64,000 bases of DNA from Pelagibacterium limicola (lineage in GTDB: Bacteria; Pseudomonadota; Alphaproteobacteria; Rhizobiales; Devosiaceae), in NCBI RefSeq assembly GCF_015694405.1, contig NZ_JADQDB010000002.1, positions 372,001 through 436,000 on the forward strand. The letters run 5' to 3'. The notes beneath the pieces were generated by a model. The model was not told the origin of the DNA. It did no database searches and saw nothing but the letters and a program-made list of their open reading frames with translations. The translations under genes were made by a program, and so were the position numbers. Shown here piece by piece: positions 58,039 through 64,000 of the stretch. Positions within the stretch are counted from its first letter, which is position 1. Every line of letters starts with the position of its first letter.

Positions 58039-58773
58039 ATGGTTAGCGAAGCGTTAATTTCGTCCCCTCTTCCCACGTGTACAAGTGCTGGAAAGCTCAG
58101 GCGCCTGGACGGCAGACCCGCGAACTGGATGATTGCTGAAAGCTATGTGCCATACCCCGACGCACTCGAGGTCATGCGCAGCCGTGCTGCAGCGATCGCC
58201 GCGGGAGAAGCGGAGGAAACCGTCTGGCTGCTCGAGCACCCTCCGCTCTATACGGCCGGGACATCGGCAAAGCCGTCGGACCTTCTGGCGCCGGACCGGT
58301 TTCCCGTGTTCGATGCGGGGCGCGGCGGGCAATACACCTATCATGGCCCCGGCCAGCGAGTTGCTTATGTCATGCTGGACCTGCGCGCCCGCGGACGCGA
58401 TATTCGCTGCCTGGTCGAGGGTCTCGAAAACTGGATTATCGATGCGCTGGCCGCGTTCAACGTCAACGGCAAAAAACGCGAAGGACGCGTCGGCGTCTGG
58501 GTGAAACGGCCCGAACGCGGGCCGTTCGCCGAGGACAAGATCGCCGCCATCGGCGTGCGGGTGTCCAAATGGGTGAGCTTCCACGGCATTTCAATCAATG
58601 TCAGCCCGGATCTCAGCCATTATTCGGGTATCGTGCCGTGCGGTATTGCCGACCAGGGTGTCACCAGCCTGGAGGACCTGGGGCACATCGTCCAGATGGC
58701 GGAGGTCGACTCGGTGATGAAATCAGCGTTTGAGCGGCATTTCGGCACGGTCAGGGTTGCCCCGGCGCTCTAA
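58039..58773 (+). CDS. lipB: Lipoyl(octanoyl) transferase LipB
   Basis: Transfers octanoate from ACP to lipoyl domains, the first step of lipoate assembly. 244 residues with [20 protein letters not shown] at 95-114, catalytic Lys167 in DKIAAIGV and Cys201 in [19 protein letters not shown]. The N-terminal 25 residues are less conserved; starts inside are possible, but 58039 is the first ATG. Single gene, divergent from the FliN-like gene. Confidence 0.95.
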   Translation: MVSEALISSPLPTCTSAGKLRRLDGRPANWMIAESYVPYPDALEVMRSRAAAIAAGEAEETVWLLEHPPLYTAGTSAKPSDLLAPDRFPVFDAGRGGQYTYHGPGQRVAYVMLDLRARGRDIRCLVEGLENWIIDALAAFNVNGKKREGRVGVWVKRPERGPFAEDKIAAIGVRVSKWVSFHGISINVSPDLSHYSGIVPCGIADQGVTSLEDLGHIVQMAEVDSVMKSAFERHFGTVRVAPAL

Positions 58774-58831
58774 CCGAACCAGATTAAGGCTTCAGCGATT
58801 CATAATTCATCCGGTGCGAGGACGAAGCGAC

Positions 58832-59353
58832 ATGCGGTTTGAGGACATAAAGAAACTGGCTACTGGCACTGTGCTGTTCGACCTCAAAAGGATCATCGCA
58901 CCGCGGCTGGTGACCATCGCCTATCTCCTGGGCCTCGCGGCGATATTGCTTTGGGCGGTCAACCACTTCTTCTATTCCTTCCGCTTCGGCTTCGGGAATG
59001 GCCTTTGGGGCCTGCTCGAGATTGCCGTCTTCGGGTTGCTCGCGCTGATTATCCTGCGCGTCGCCTGCGAAGCCGTGATTGTCTACTTCAAGGCTCATAG
59101 GGAAGAGACAGCCGAAGTGGTCCCCGTCCGTCCCGGCGCGACGCTGATCGACGACGTCCGCGATGCCATCGAGGATCTCGCCGAGCAGGAGCCCGACATC
59201 GAGGAGGTCGAGGTCGTGGTCGCTCCTCCCCCGCCGCCATCGGCTCGGCCGGCATCACCTCCTCCCCCGCCGCCCCCTGCGGCACCCGCCGCTGGGCCCG
59301 CGCCAGCCGCTCCAGCGCGGAAGCGAGGGCGTCCGGCAAAGCCGATCGTATAG
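58832..59353 (+). CDS. DUF4282 membrane protein with proline-rich tail
   Basis: A 173-residue inner membrane protein: FEDIKKLATGTVLFDLKRII then two membrane spans (VTIAYLLGLAAILLWAV and LLEIAVFGLLALIILRVACE) with the DUF4282 motif IVYFKAHRE following. The cytosolic tail (about 95-173) has an acidic helix and then proline/alanine runs (PPPPPSARPASPPPPPPP) ending in basic residues (RKRGRPAKP). The tail is probably disordered. Function unknown. ATG at 58832. Confidence 0.8.
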   Translation: MRFEDIKKLATGTVLFDLKRIIAPRLVTIAYLLGLAAILLWAVNHFFYSFRFGFGNGLWGLLEIAVFGLLALIILRVACEAVIVYFKAHREETAEVVPVRPGATLIDDVRDAIEDLAEQEPDIEEVEVVVAPPPPPSARPASPPPPPPPAAPAAGPAPAAPARKRGRPAKPIV

Positions 59354-59386
59354 CGGCCCCATCCCCCCGTTCAAGGCAGGGTTGCA

Positions 59387-59424
59387 CTGGCAAAGATTGA
59401 CCTTTGCCAGCTTTACGCTATGAC
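59387..59424 (+). promoter_or_regulatory. Promoter of the rimO-fol operon with overlapping 9-bp inverted repeat
   Basis: TTGACC (59397-59402), 16-bp spacing, TATGAC (59419-59424) gives a sigma70-like promoter 33 bp before rimO. A perfect 9-bp inverted repeat CTGGCAAAG / CTTTGCCAG (59387-59395, 59402-59410) brackets the -35. This is an operator candidate; as a terminator for the upstream gene it lacks a U-tract. Confidence 0.6.
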
Positions 59425-59456
59425 ACGCGCTTTGATGAAAGGTTGGACAGACGCCT

Positions 59457-60803
59457 ATGAGCGCGCCGACGCAAAACGCCCCGAAAATAGGTCTCGTGAG
59501 CCTTGGATGCCCCAAGGCTCTCGTCGATTCCGAACGCATCCTCACGACCCTGCGCGCGCAAGGCTATAGCTTTTCGCCCTCTTATGAAGGCGCGGATGTG
59601 GTGATCGTCAACACGTGCGGCTTTCTCGACAGCGCCAAGGCCGAAAGTCTCGATGCGATTGGCGAGGCTATTCAGGAAAACGGCAAGGTAATCGTCACGG
59701 GTTGCCTGGGCGGCGAGGAAGAACTGATCCGCAAGACCCACCCGGGGGTTCTGGCCGTTTCCGGTGCGCATCAGTACGAGGCCGTGGTGAACGCGGTGCA
59801 TGAGCACCTGCCGCCGGTCCCCAATGCGTTCGTCGATCTTGTGCCCGAGCAGGGCCTGCGACTGACCCCGCGCCACTACGCATATTTGAAGATCTCAGAG
59901 GGTTGTAACAACCGCTGTACTTTCTGCATCATCCCCTCGATCCGCGGCGATCTCGTCTCGCGCCCTATCGCGTCCGTGCTTTACGAGGCCGAGCGGCTGG
60001 TCAAGGCGGGGGTCAAGGAGATCATGGTGATCTCGCAGGACACTTCGGCCTATGGCGTGGACCTGAAATATGCGGCCTCCCCCTATCGCGGGCGGCAGGT
60101 CGAGGCGCGCTTCCAGACGCTGGCCGAGGAGCTCGGACAATTGGGCGCCTGGGTGCGGATGCACTATGTCTATCCCTATCCGCACGTTGATAACGTCATT
60201 CCGCTGATGGCGGATGGCGTGATCCTGCCCTATCTCGATATCCCCTTCCAGCACGCCAGCCCGCTGGTCCTCAAGACCATGCGTCGCCCGGCCAATCAGG
60301 AAAAGACTGCCGACCGCATCCGCAAATGGCGCGAAACCTGCCCCGACCTCGCGATCCGCTCGACCTTCATCGTCGGCTTCCCCGGCGAAACGGAGGAGGA
60401 TTTCCAGATGCTGCTCGATTGGGTCGAGGAGACAAAAATAGACCGCGCCGGCGCCTTCCCCTACGAGCCCGTGACCGGCGCCAAGGCCAACGACCTCGGC
60501 CTTGATGAAATCCCCAACGAGGTCAAGACCGAGCGCTATGGCCGCCTTATGGAAGCTCTCCAGAAGGTCTCCGCCGAACGGCTCGCCACTAGAGTCGGAC
60601 GCACCATCGACGTTCTGGTCGACGACGTTGAACCTCAGGACAAACGCGCCATCGCCCGCAGCCAATGGGATGCTCCCGAGATCGACGGCAATGTTATCGT
60701 CGAGGACGCGGACGGGGTCAAACCGGGCGACATGATTTCCGTCGTCGTGACCGGTAGCGACGAGTACGATCTTTACGCCACCCCCGCCGAGAGGGTCCAG
60801 TGA
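59457..60803 (+). CDS. rimO: Ribosomal protein uS12 methylthiotransferase RimO
   Basis: Radical SAM enzyme that adds a methylthio group to Asp88 of S12. 448 residues: UPF0004 domain with Cys18, Cys54 and Cys83 for the auxiliary cluster, radical SAM motif Cys150-x3-Cys154-x2-Cys157 in [17 protein letters not shown], and a C-terminal TRAM domain (about 375-440). The length and motifs are standard for RimO rather than MiaB. First gene of a coupled operon with folP. Confidence 0.95.
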   Translation: MSAPTQNAPKIGLVSLGCPKALVDSERILTTLRAQGYSFSPSYEGADVVIVNTCGFLDSAKAESLDAIGEAIQENGKVIVTGCLGGEEELIRKTHPGVLAVSGAHQYEAVVNAVHEHLPPVPNAFVDLVPEQGLRLTPRHYAYLKISEGCNNRCTFCIIPSIRGDLVSRPIASVLYEAERLVKAGVKEIMVISQDTSAYGVDLKYAASPYRGRQVEARFQTLAEELGQLGAWVRMHYVYPYPHVDNVIPLMADGVILPYLDIPFQHASPLVLKTMRRPANQEKTADRIRKWRETCPDLAIRSTFIVGFPGETEEDFQMLLDWVEETKIDRAGAFPYEPVTGAKANDLGLDEIPNEVKTERYGRLMEALQKVSAERLATRVGRTIDVLVDDVEPQDKRAIARSQWDAPEIDGNVIVEDADGVKPGDMISVVVTGSDEYDLYATPAERVQ

Positions 60804-61651
60804 TACACCTCGCCTACGAGGTGCCAATGCGCGGAGGCCCGCTGCGGCTAGGCCCCGACCCCATAATGATGGGTATCCTGAACGTTACGCCGGACAGCTT
60901 TTCGGACGGTGGCGACTTTTCCGTTCTCGACGCTGCCCTCGCCCAAGCGCGGCAACTGGTGGACGACGGAGCGCATATCGTCGACGTGGGCGGTGAAAGC
61001 ACCCGGCCCGGCTCGGACGATGTCGGTGTGCAGGAAGAACTCGACCGCGTGATGCCCGTGCTTGACGCGCTGGCCGAAGCGGCACTTCCCGCTGCCATTT
61101 CCATTGATACCTACAAGGCGCTGGTCGCCGATCAGGCCGTTCAGGCGGGTGCGGCCATCGTCAACGATGTCTGGGGGCTCCAGCGCGATCCCGAGATTGC
61201 TGCCGTCGCCGCACATCACGGCGTCCCGGTGATCGCCATGCATTGGGACACCGAGCGCGACACGGATAAGGACCTGATCGGAGAGATGAAGCGCTGGCTG
61301 TCACGCTCCATCGAGATCGCGCTGGATGCCGGCATCGCACGGGAGAAGATCATTCTCGATCCCGGTTTCGGCTTCGCCAAGACGTGGGCGGAGAACTATG
61401 TCCTCCTCAATAGACTCGAGGAATTGCACGCACTTGGCTTCCCGCTGCTCATCGGCACGTCGCGCAAATCGATGATTGGCAAACTGCTCGACGCGCCACC
61501 CAAGGAGCGCGAGTCGGGAACCGTTGCGACGAGCGTTCTTGCTTACCTCAAAGGCGGGCATATTTTTCGTGTACACAATGTTCGCGCAAATCTACACGGC
61601 TTGCGTGTTGCCCACGCTACGCTCTATGGTGCGACCAGCGGGAGGGACTGA
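60800..61651 (+). CDS. folP: Dihydropteroate synthase
   Basis: Condenses para-aminobenzoate with dihydropterin pyrophosphate in folate synthesis. 283 residues; [47 protein letters not shown], and [17 protein letters not shown] with the KxxR-like substrate loop. GTG start at 60800 overlaps the rimO stop in GTGA. The order folP-folB-folK groups three consecutive steps of the pathway. Confidence 0.95.
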   Translation: MIHLAYEVPMRGGPLRLGPDPIMMGILNVTPDSFSDGGDFSVLDAALAQARQLVDDGAHIVDVGGESTRPGSDDVGVQEELDRVMPVLDALAEAALPAAISIDTYKALVADQAVQAGAAIVNDVWGLQRDPEIAAVAAHHGVPVIAMHWDTERDTDKDLIGEMKRWLSRSIEIALDAGIAREKIILDPGFGFAKTWAENYVLLNRLEELHALGFPLLIGTSRKSMIGKLLDAPPKERESGTVATSVLAYLKGGHIFRVHNVRANLHGLRVAHATLYGATSGRD

Positions 61652-61653
61652 GA

Positions 61654-62040
61654 TTGAGCGATTTCGACGATAGAGACCGCATCCTTTTGGCTGGACTGGC
61701 TTTTTACGGCTATCACGGTGTGATGCTTGAAGAGAACAAGCTCGGCCAGCGCTTCCGTATCGATCTTGAGCTGGGACTTGACATGAGCGACGCCGCAAAA
61801 ACGGATGACGTTGCTTCGACCGTGCACTACGGAAATGTATACAATGTGGTAAAAGAGGCCTTCGAGGAAAGACGCTTCAAGTTGATCGAAGCCCTCGGCC
61901 ATCACATCATTGTTCGGCTGTTCGGCGCGTTCGACAAGGTGGACTGGATCCGCATCCGCGTGCGCAAACCTGAGGCACCACTTCCCATCGTCGCCGGAGA
62001 AGTGGCCATCGAACTGCTCAGGACTCGGGATCAGATCTGA
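61654..62040 (+). CDS. folB: Dihydroneopterin aldolase
   Basis: A 128-residue tunnelling-fold enzyme: RILLAGLAFYGYHGVMLEEN with the conserved YGYHG and Glu, then TVHYGNVYNVVKEAFEERRF. Splits dihydroneopterin to hydroxymethyl-dihydropterin. It starts with TTG at 61654, well served by GGGAGGGA. Stop overlaps the folK ATG by one base. Confidence 0.93.
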   Translation: MSDFDDRDRILLAGLAFYGYHGVMLEENKLGQRFRIDLELGLDMSDAAKTDDVASTVHYGNVYNVVKEAFEERRFKLIEALGHHIIVRLFGAFDKVDWIRIRVRKPEAPLPIVAGEVAIELLRTRDQI

Positions 62041-62486
62041 TGGCTCGCGCCATCCTTGCGCTCGGCGCCAATATCGGTGACGCGGCGGGGCAGATCGAGG
62101 CTGCAATCGCGCGCATCGCGGATCATCCGAAGATAGCGCTCCTCAAGCGCTCGACAATTATCGTCACCCCGGCCTGGGGCGTTACCGATCAGGACGACTT
62201 TCATAACGGCGCGGTGCTGATCGAGACCGACCTGCTCCCTCTCGAACTGCTCGATTTCTGCCTTGAGACCGAAAATGCGCTGGGGCGTGTGCGGACGAAG
62301 AAATGGGGACCGCGCGTCATCGATGTCGATCTGATCACCTATGACCGGCTGGAAATGGCAAGCGACCGGCTGATTTTGCCCCATCCTTATGCGCGTGAGC
62401 GCGATTTCGTGCTCGCTCCACTACGCGAGATTGCTCCGGACATTGCAGAGTGGCTGGTCAGCCGGCCAGCCACCGCATCACATTGA
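62040..62486 (+). CDS. folK: 2-amino-4-hydroxy-6-hydroxymethyldihydropteridine pyrophosphokinase
   Basis: A 148-residue HPPK. It has ILALGANIGDAAGQIEAAIA, LLDFCLETENALGRVRTKKW, GPRVIDVDLITYDRLEMAS and LPHPYARERDFVLAPLREIA, the full set of family motifs. Phosphorylates hydroxymethyl-dihydropterin for FolP. The C-terminus overlaps the end of the ATP12 gene by 29 bp on the other strand. Confidence 0.95.
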   Translation: MARAILALGANIGDAAGQIEAAIARIADHPKIALLKRSTIIVTPAWGVTDQDDFHNGAVLIETDLLPLELLDFCLETENALGRVRTKKWGPRVIDVDLITYDRLEMASDRLILPHPYARERDFVLAPLREIAPDIAEWLVSRPATASH

Positions 62487-63234
62487 CCGCAGCATCGAAT
62501 TCGATCTTGCGCTTTTCGCGGCGCTTGGCGGCCTCGAAGTCCTCGCCCCAATGGGCAATCTGGTAGTCCTCGTCCACATGCGCAGCCCGCCAGGCCGTCT
62601 CGGGATCGATGAGCCCTTCCAGCATGGCGATCGTGAGCAGGCCCGAACCCATAATGCCCGTCATCGAGACCAGCGCCGCTGCCGACATGAAATCGACCGA
62701 AGCGAGAGAAATCTTGAGCTTTTCCTGCGTTTCCACCGGTTGCTCCTGGTGCAGGATCCCGACCGTCGGCCGGAAGCTGACCGAAAAATGGCGGGCGATC
62801 TTGACGAGAACGCTGTCCCACACGTCTTCCTGCAACGCGGCCAATTCGCGTGGGGAGTCGGCGCGATAAAGGAGCAAGTCGTTTGCGGCATATTTGACGA
62901 CCTCGTCGATCAGCGCTTCCCGAGCCTCCTCGCCGCCCTCGATAGCCGAATTGACCAGCCTGACGTGGGGCATCAGATCGGGATCGACATGCGTCCCCTG
63001 CCCGTCCCATTCGGTACGCATCGTCTCGGCCAACTCCCGTGACGCAACGGTCACCGCCTTCTTGGTCGGCGTCTTGATCTGCCGCCCGTCGAGCGTCACC
63101 GTATAGCCGCTACCGACCTGGGCGACGGCAACGATCTTATAGAACCGCTTGGGCAATTCGCGCTGCATGTGCTTTTGCGCGCGGCCATAGCCATCGTCGC
63201 GATGATTGAGGGCATCTTCGAGAAATTCGCGCAT
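62458..63234 (-). CDS. ATP12 family F1-ATPase assembly chaperone
   Basis: A 258-residue alphaproteobacterial ATP12: PKRFYKIVAVAQVGSGYTVT, LDGRQIKTPTKKAVTVASRE, EWDGQGTHVDPDLMPHVRLV and LAWE-type helices. In mitochondria ATP12 binds the F1 alpha subunit before assembly; the bacterial homologue is probably similar. It is a strong Alphaproteobacteria marker. It overlaps the HAD phosphatase stop by one base (start at 63234), so the three minus genes are one operon. Confidence 0.9.
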   Translation of the reverse strand: MREFLEDALNHRDDGYGRAQKHMQRELPKRFYKIVAVAQVGSGYTVTLDGRQIKTPTKKAVTVASRELAETMRTEWDGQGTHVDPDLMPHVRLVNSAIEGGEEAREALIDEVVKYAANDLLLYRADSPRELAALQEDVWDSVLVKIARHFSVSFRPTVGILHQEQPVETQEKLKISLASVDFMSAAALVSMTGIMGSGLLTIAMLEGLIDPETAWRAAHVDEDYQIAHWGEDFEAAKRREKRKIEFDAAVNVMRWLAG

Positions 63235-63902
63235 CAGCCGAGCACCTCTTCTATGGCCGCATCGAGATCGGCGTAATCGTCGATGATGATGTGCGCACCT
63301 GCCTCTTCGAGCAGCGCGCGACCGTGATAGCCCCAGGTAACCCCGATCGTCTTAGCCCCGGCAGCGACGCCGAGTTCCATGTCGAAGGTTGTATCTCCGA
63401 TCATCACGGCACGGGACGGATCGATTGCGGTCTCGGCACAGGCGCGAAGCATCATGCCGGGATGGGGCTTGGAGGGATTGTGATCCGGGGTCTGCACGGT
63501 CACGAAATGGTCTGTGAGGCCATGAAGGTCAAGGATGCGCGAAACGCCGTGCAGCGCTTTCCCCGTAGCAATCCCGAGCAAGGATGTTTCCATACCGCGC
63601 AACCGGATCAGGGCATCCACCGCGCCGGCGTAGAGCGGCTCGTGCCGGTCGCCCTTGGCTAGCATCGCGCGGTAATGGCGCCGGTAGGTTTCGGCCAGCG
63701 CAAGCGCCGTCGGCTCGTCGCAACCGGCCAGCCGCCGCATGGCGATATCGAGCGTCAGCCCTATGACTGTGTTGGATTGCTCGCGTGTCGGCGCGGCCAA
63801 GCCGTGCTCGAGGAAGGTGGTCGCCATATGCTCGGCGATGATCGCGCCGGAATCGATCAGCGTGCCGTCCATATCGAAGACAATGAGGCGGGGCTGGGCC
63901 AT
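63234..63902 (-). CDS. HAD family hydrolase, phosphoglycolate phosphatase-like
   Basis: A 222-residue HAD enzyme: nucleophile motif FDMDGTLIDSGAII near residue 9, a helical cap, motif II-like LLGIATGKALHGV, Lys in NPSKPHPGM and the acidic motif IGDTTFDMELGVAAG. The substrate is likely a small phosphate ester such as phosphoglycolate; alternatives exist. ATG overlaps the stop of the pseudouridine synthase gene by one base. Confidence 0.9.
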   Translation of the reverse strand: MAQPRLIVFDMDGTLIDSGAIIAEHMATTFLEHGLAAPTREQSNTVIGLTLDIAMRRLAGCDEPTALALAETYRRHYRAMLAKGDRHEPLYAGAVDALIRLRGMETSLLGIATGKALHGVSRILDLHGLTDHFVTVQTPDHNPSKPHPGMMLRACAETAIDPSRAVMIGDTTFDMELGVAAGAKTIGVTWGYHGRALLEEAGAHIIIDDYADLDAAIEEVLG

Positions 63903-64000
63903 CAGGCATCGTCCTCCGGATCGGCGTCCTGTGCGTCGTAGCGATTGGCGTCGAACCCGAGCGTATCGAAGGTCTGTTTCATATGGGGCGGCAGGGGCGC
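63902..64000 (-). CDS. RluA-family pseudouridine synthase, C-terminal end only (partial)
   Basis: Only the last 32 codons are in the window (stop at 63902-63904): APLPPHMKQTFDTLGFDANR and an acidic tail. The PLPPHMKQTFDTLGF pattern is typical for the C-terminus of RluC/RluD-type enzymes, and the order rluC-HAD-ATP12 is common in this order of bacteria. With so little sequence this is a moderate call. Confidence 0.6.
   Translation of the reverse strand, partial: APLPPHMKQTFDTLGFDANRYDAQDADPEDDA

Overview
The window comes from an alphaproteobacterial chromosome, most likely order Hyphomicrobiales (Devosia/Pelagibacterium-like; genus is a guess). The basis is gene content: a DivK response regulator, the MipZ division-site ATPase, the clpS-clpA pair, the DUF3572 and DUF1489 families, an ATP12-type F1 assembly chaperone and an OMP25/31-type porin. 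About one third is host core genome. The middle two thirds is one apparently complete temperate prophage.

Left host segment (1-15796): partial divK diverging from a DUF3572 gene; a tight cluster of dinB, RidA, glycerophosphodiesterase, FemAB-like acetyltransferase and a HIT protein; clpA and clpS on the other strand; a D,D-carboxypeptidase with a SPOR domain; SDR oxidoreductase; mipZ; PRC-barrel protein; DUF1489; a 33-residue membrane peptide; 3-methyladenine glycosylase; a Tat/lipobox L,D-transpeptidase; an outer membrane beta-barrel protein. Right host segment (57543-64000): tRNA-Leu(GAG), FliN-like protein, lipB, DUF4282 membrane protein, a coupled rimO-folP-folB-folK operon, ATP12, an HAD phosphatase and the end of an RluA-type pseudouridine synthase.

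Prophage (15797-57542, about 41.7 kb): integrated in the 3' end of tRNA-Leu(GAG), bounded by a 17-bp direct repeat, with three 12-bp-periodic repeats beside each end that look like integrase arm sites. It is a siphovirus with an HK97-type head. On the minus strand, in transcription order: Cro-like regulator, early operon, replication genes (TOPRIM primase and P4-type helicase), HNH, terminase, portal, protease, capsid, head-tail and tail proteins, tail fibre, lysis cassette. On the plus strand: a LexA/CI-like repressor with an intact S24 Ser/Lys dyad, then a chain of small accessory genes that converge on the integrase. Five near-identical 17-bp dyads form two operator clusters controlling both arms, a mirror image of lambda.

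The most interesting part is the early minus operon (45063-51398). Overlapping start/stop codons link a protein resembling the CtrA DNA-binding domain without a receiver, a small membrane peptide, a GcrA homologue, a C5 cytosine methyltransferase with an eight-repeat insertion, a helicase-DNA methyltransferase fusion, and a 54-residue second CtrA-like fragment. CtrA, GcrA and DNA methylation are the core of the alphaproteobacterial cell-cycle circuit, so this operon may retarget that circuit. Other points: an antisense secreted moron between the tape measure and tail chaperone genes, a glycosyltransferase-methyltransferase pair in the head operon, a candidate -1 frameshift in the tail chaperones, an iteron-like replication region, and a HicAB module with a paired dyad operator. 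All functional statements rest on sequence reading and family knowledge; no database search was run.
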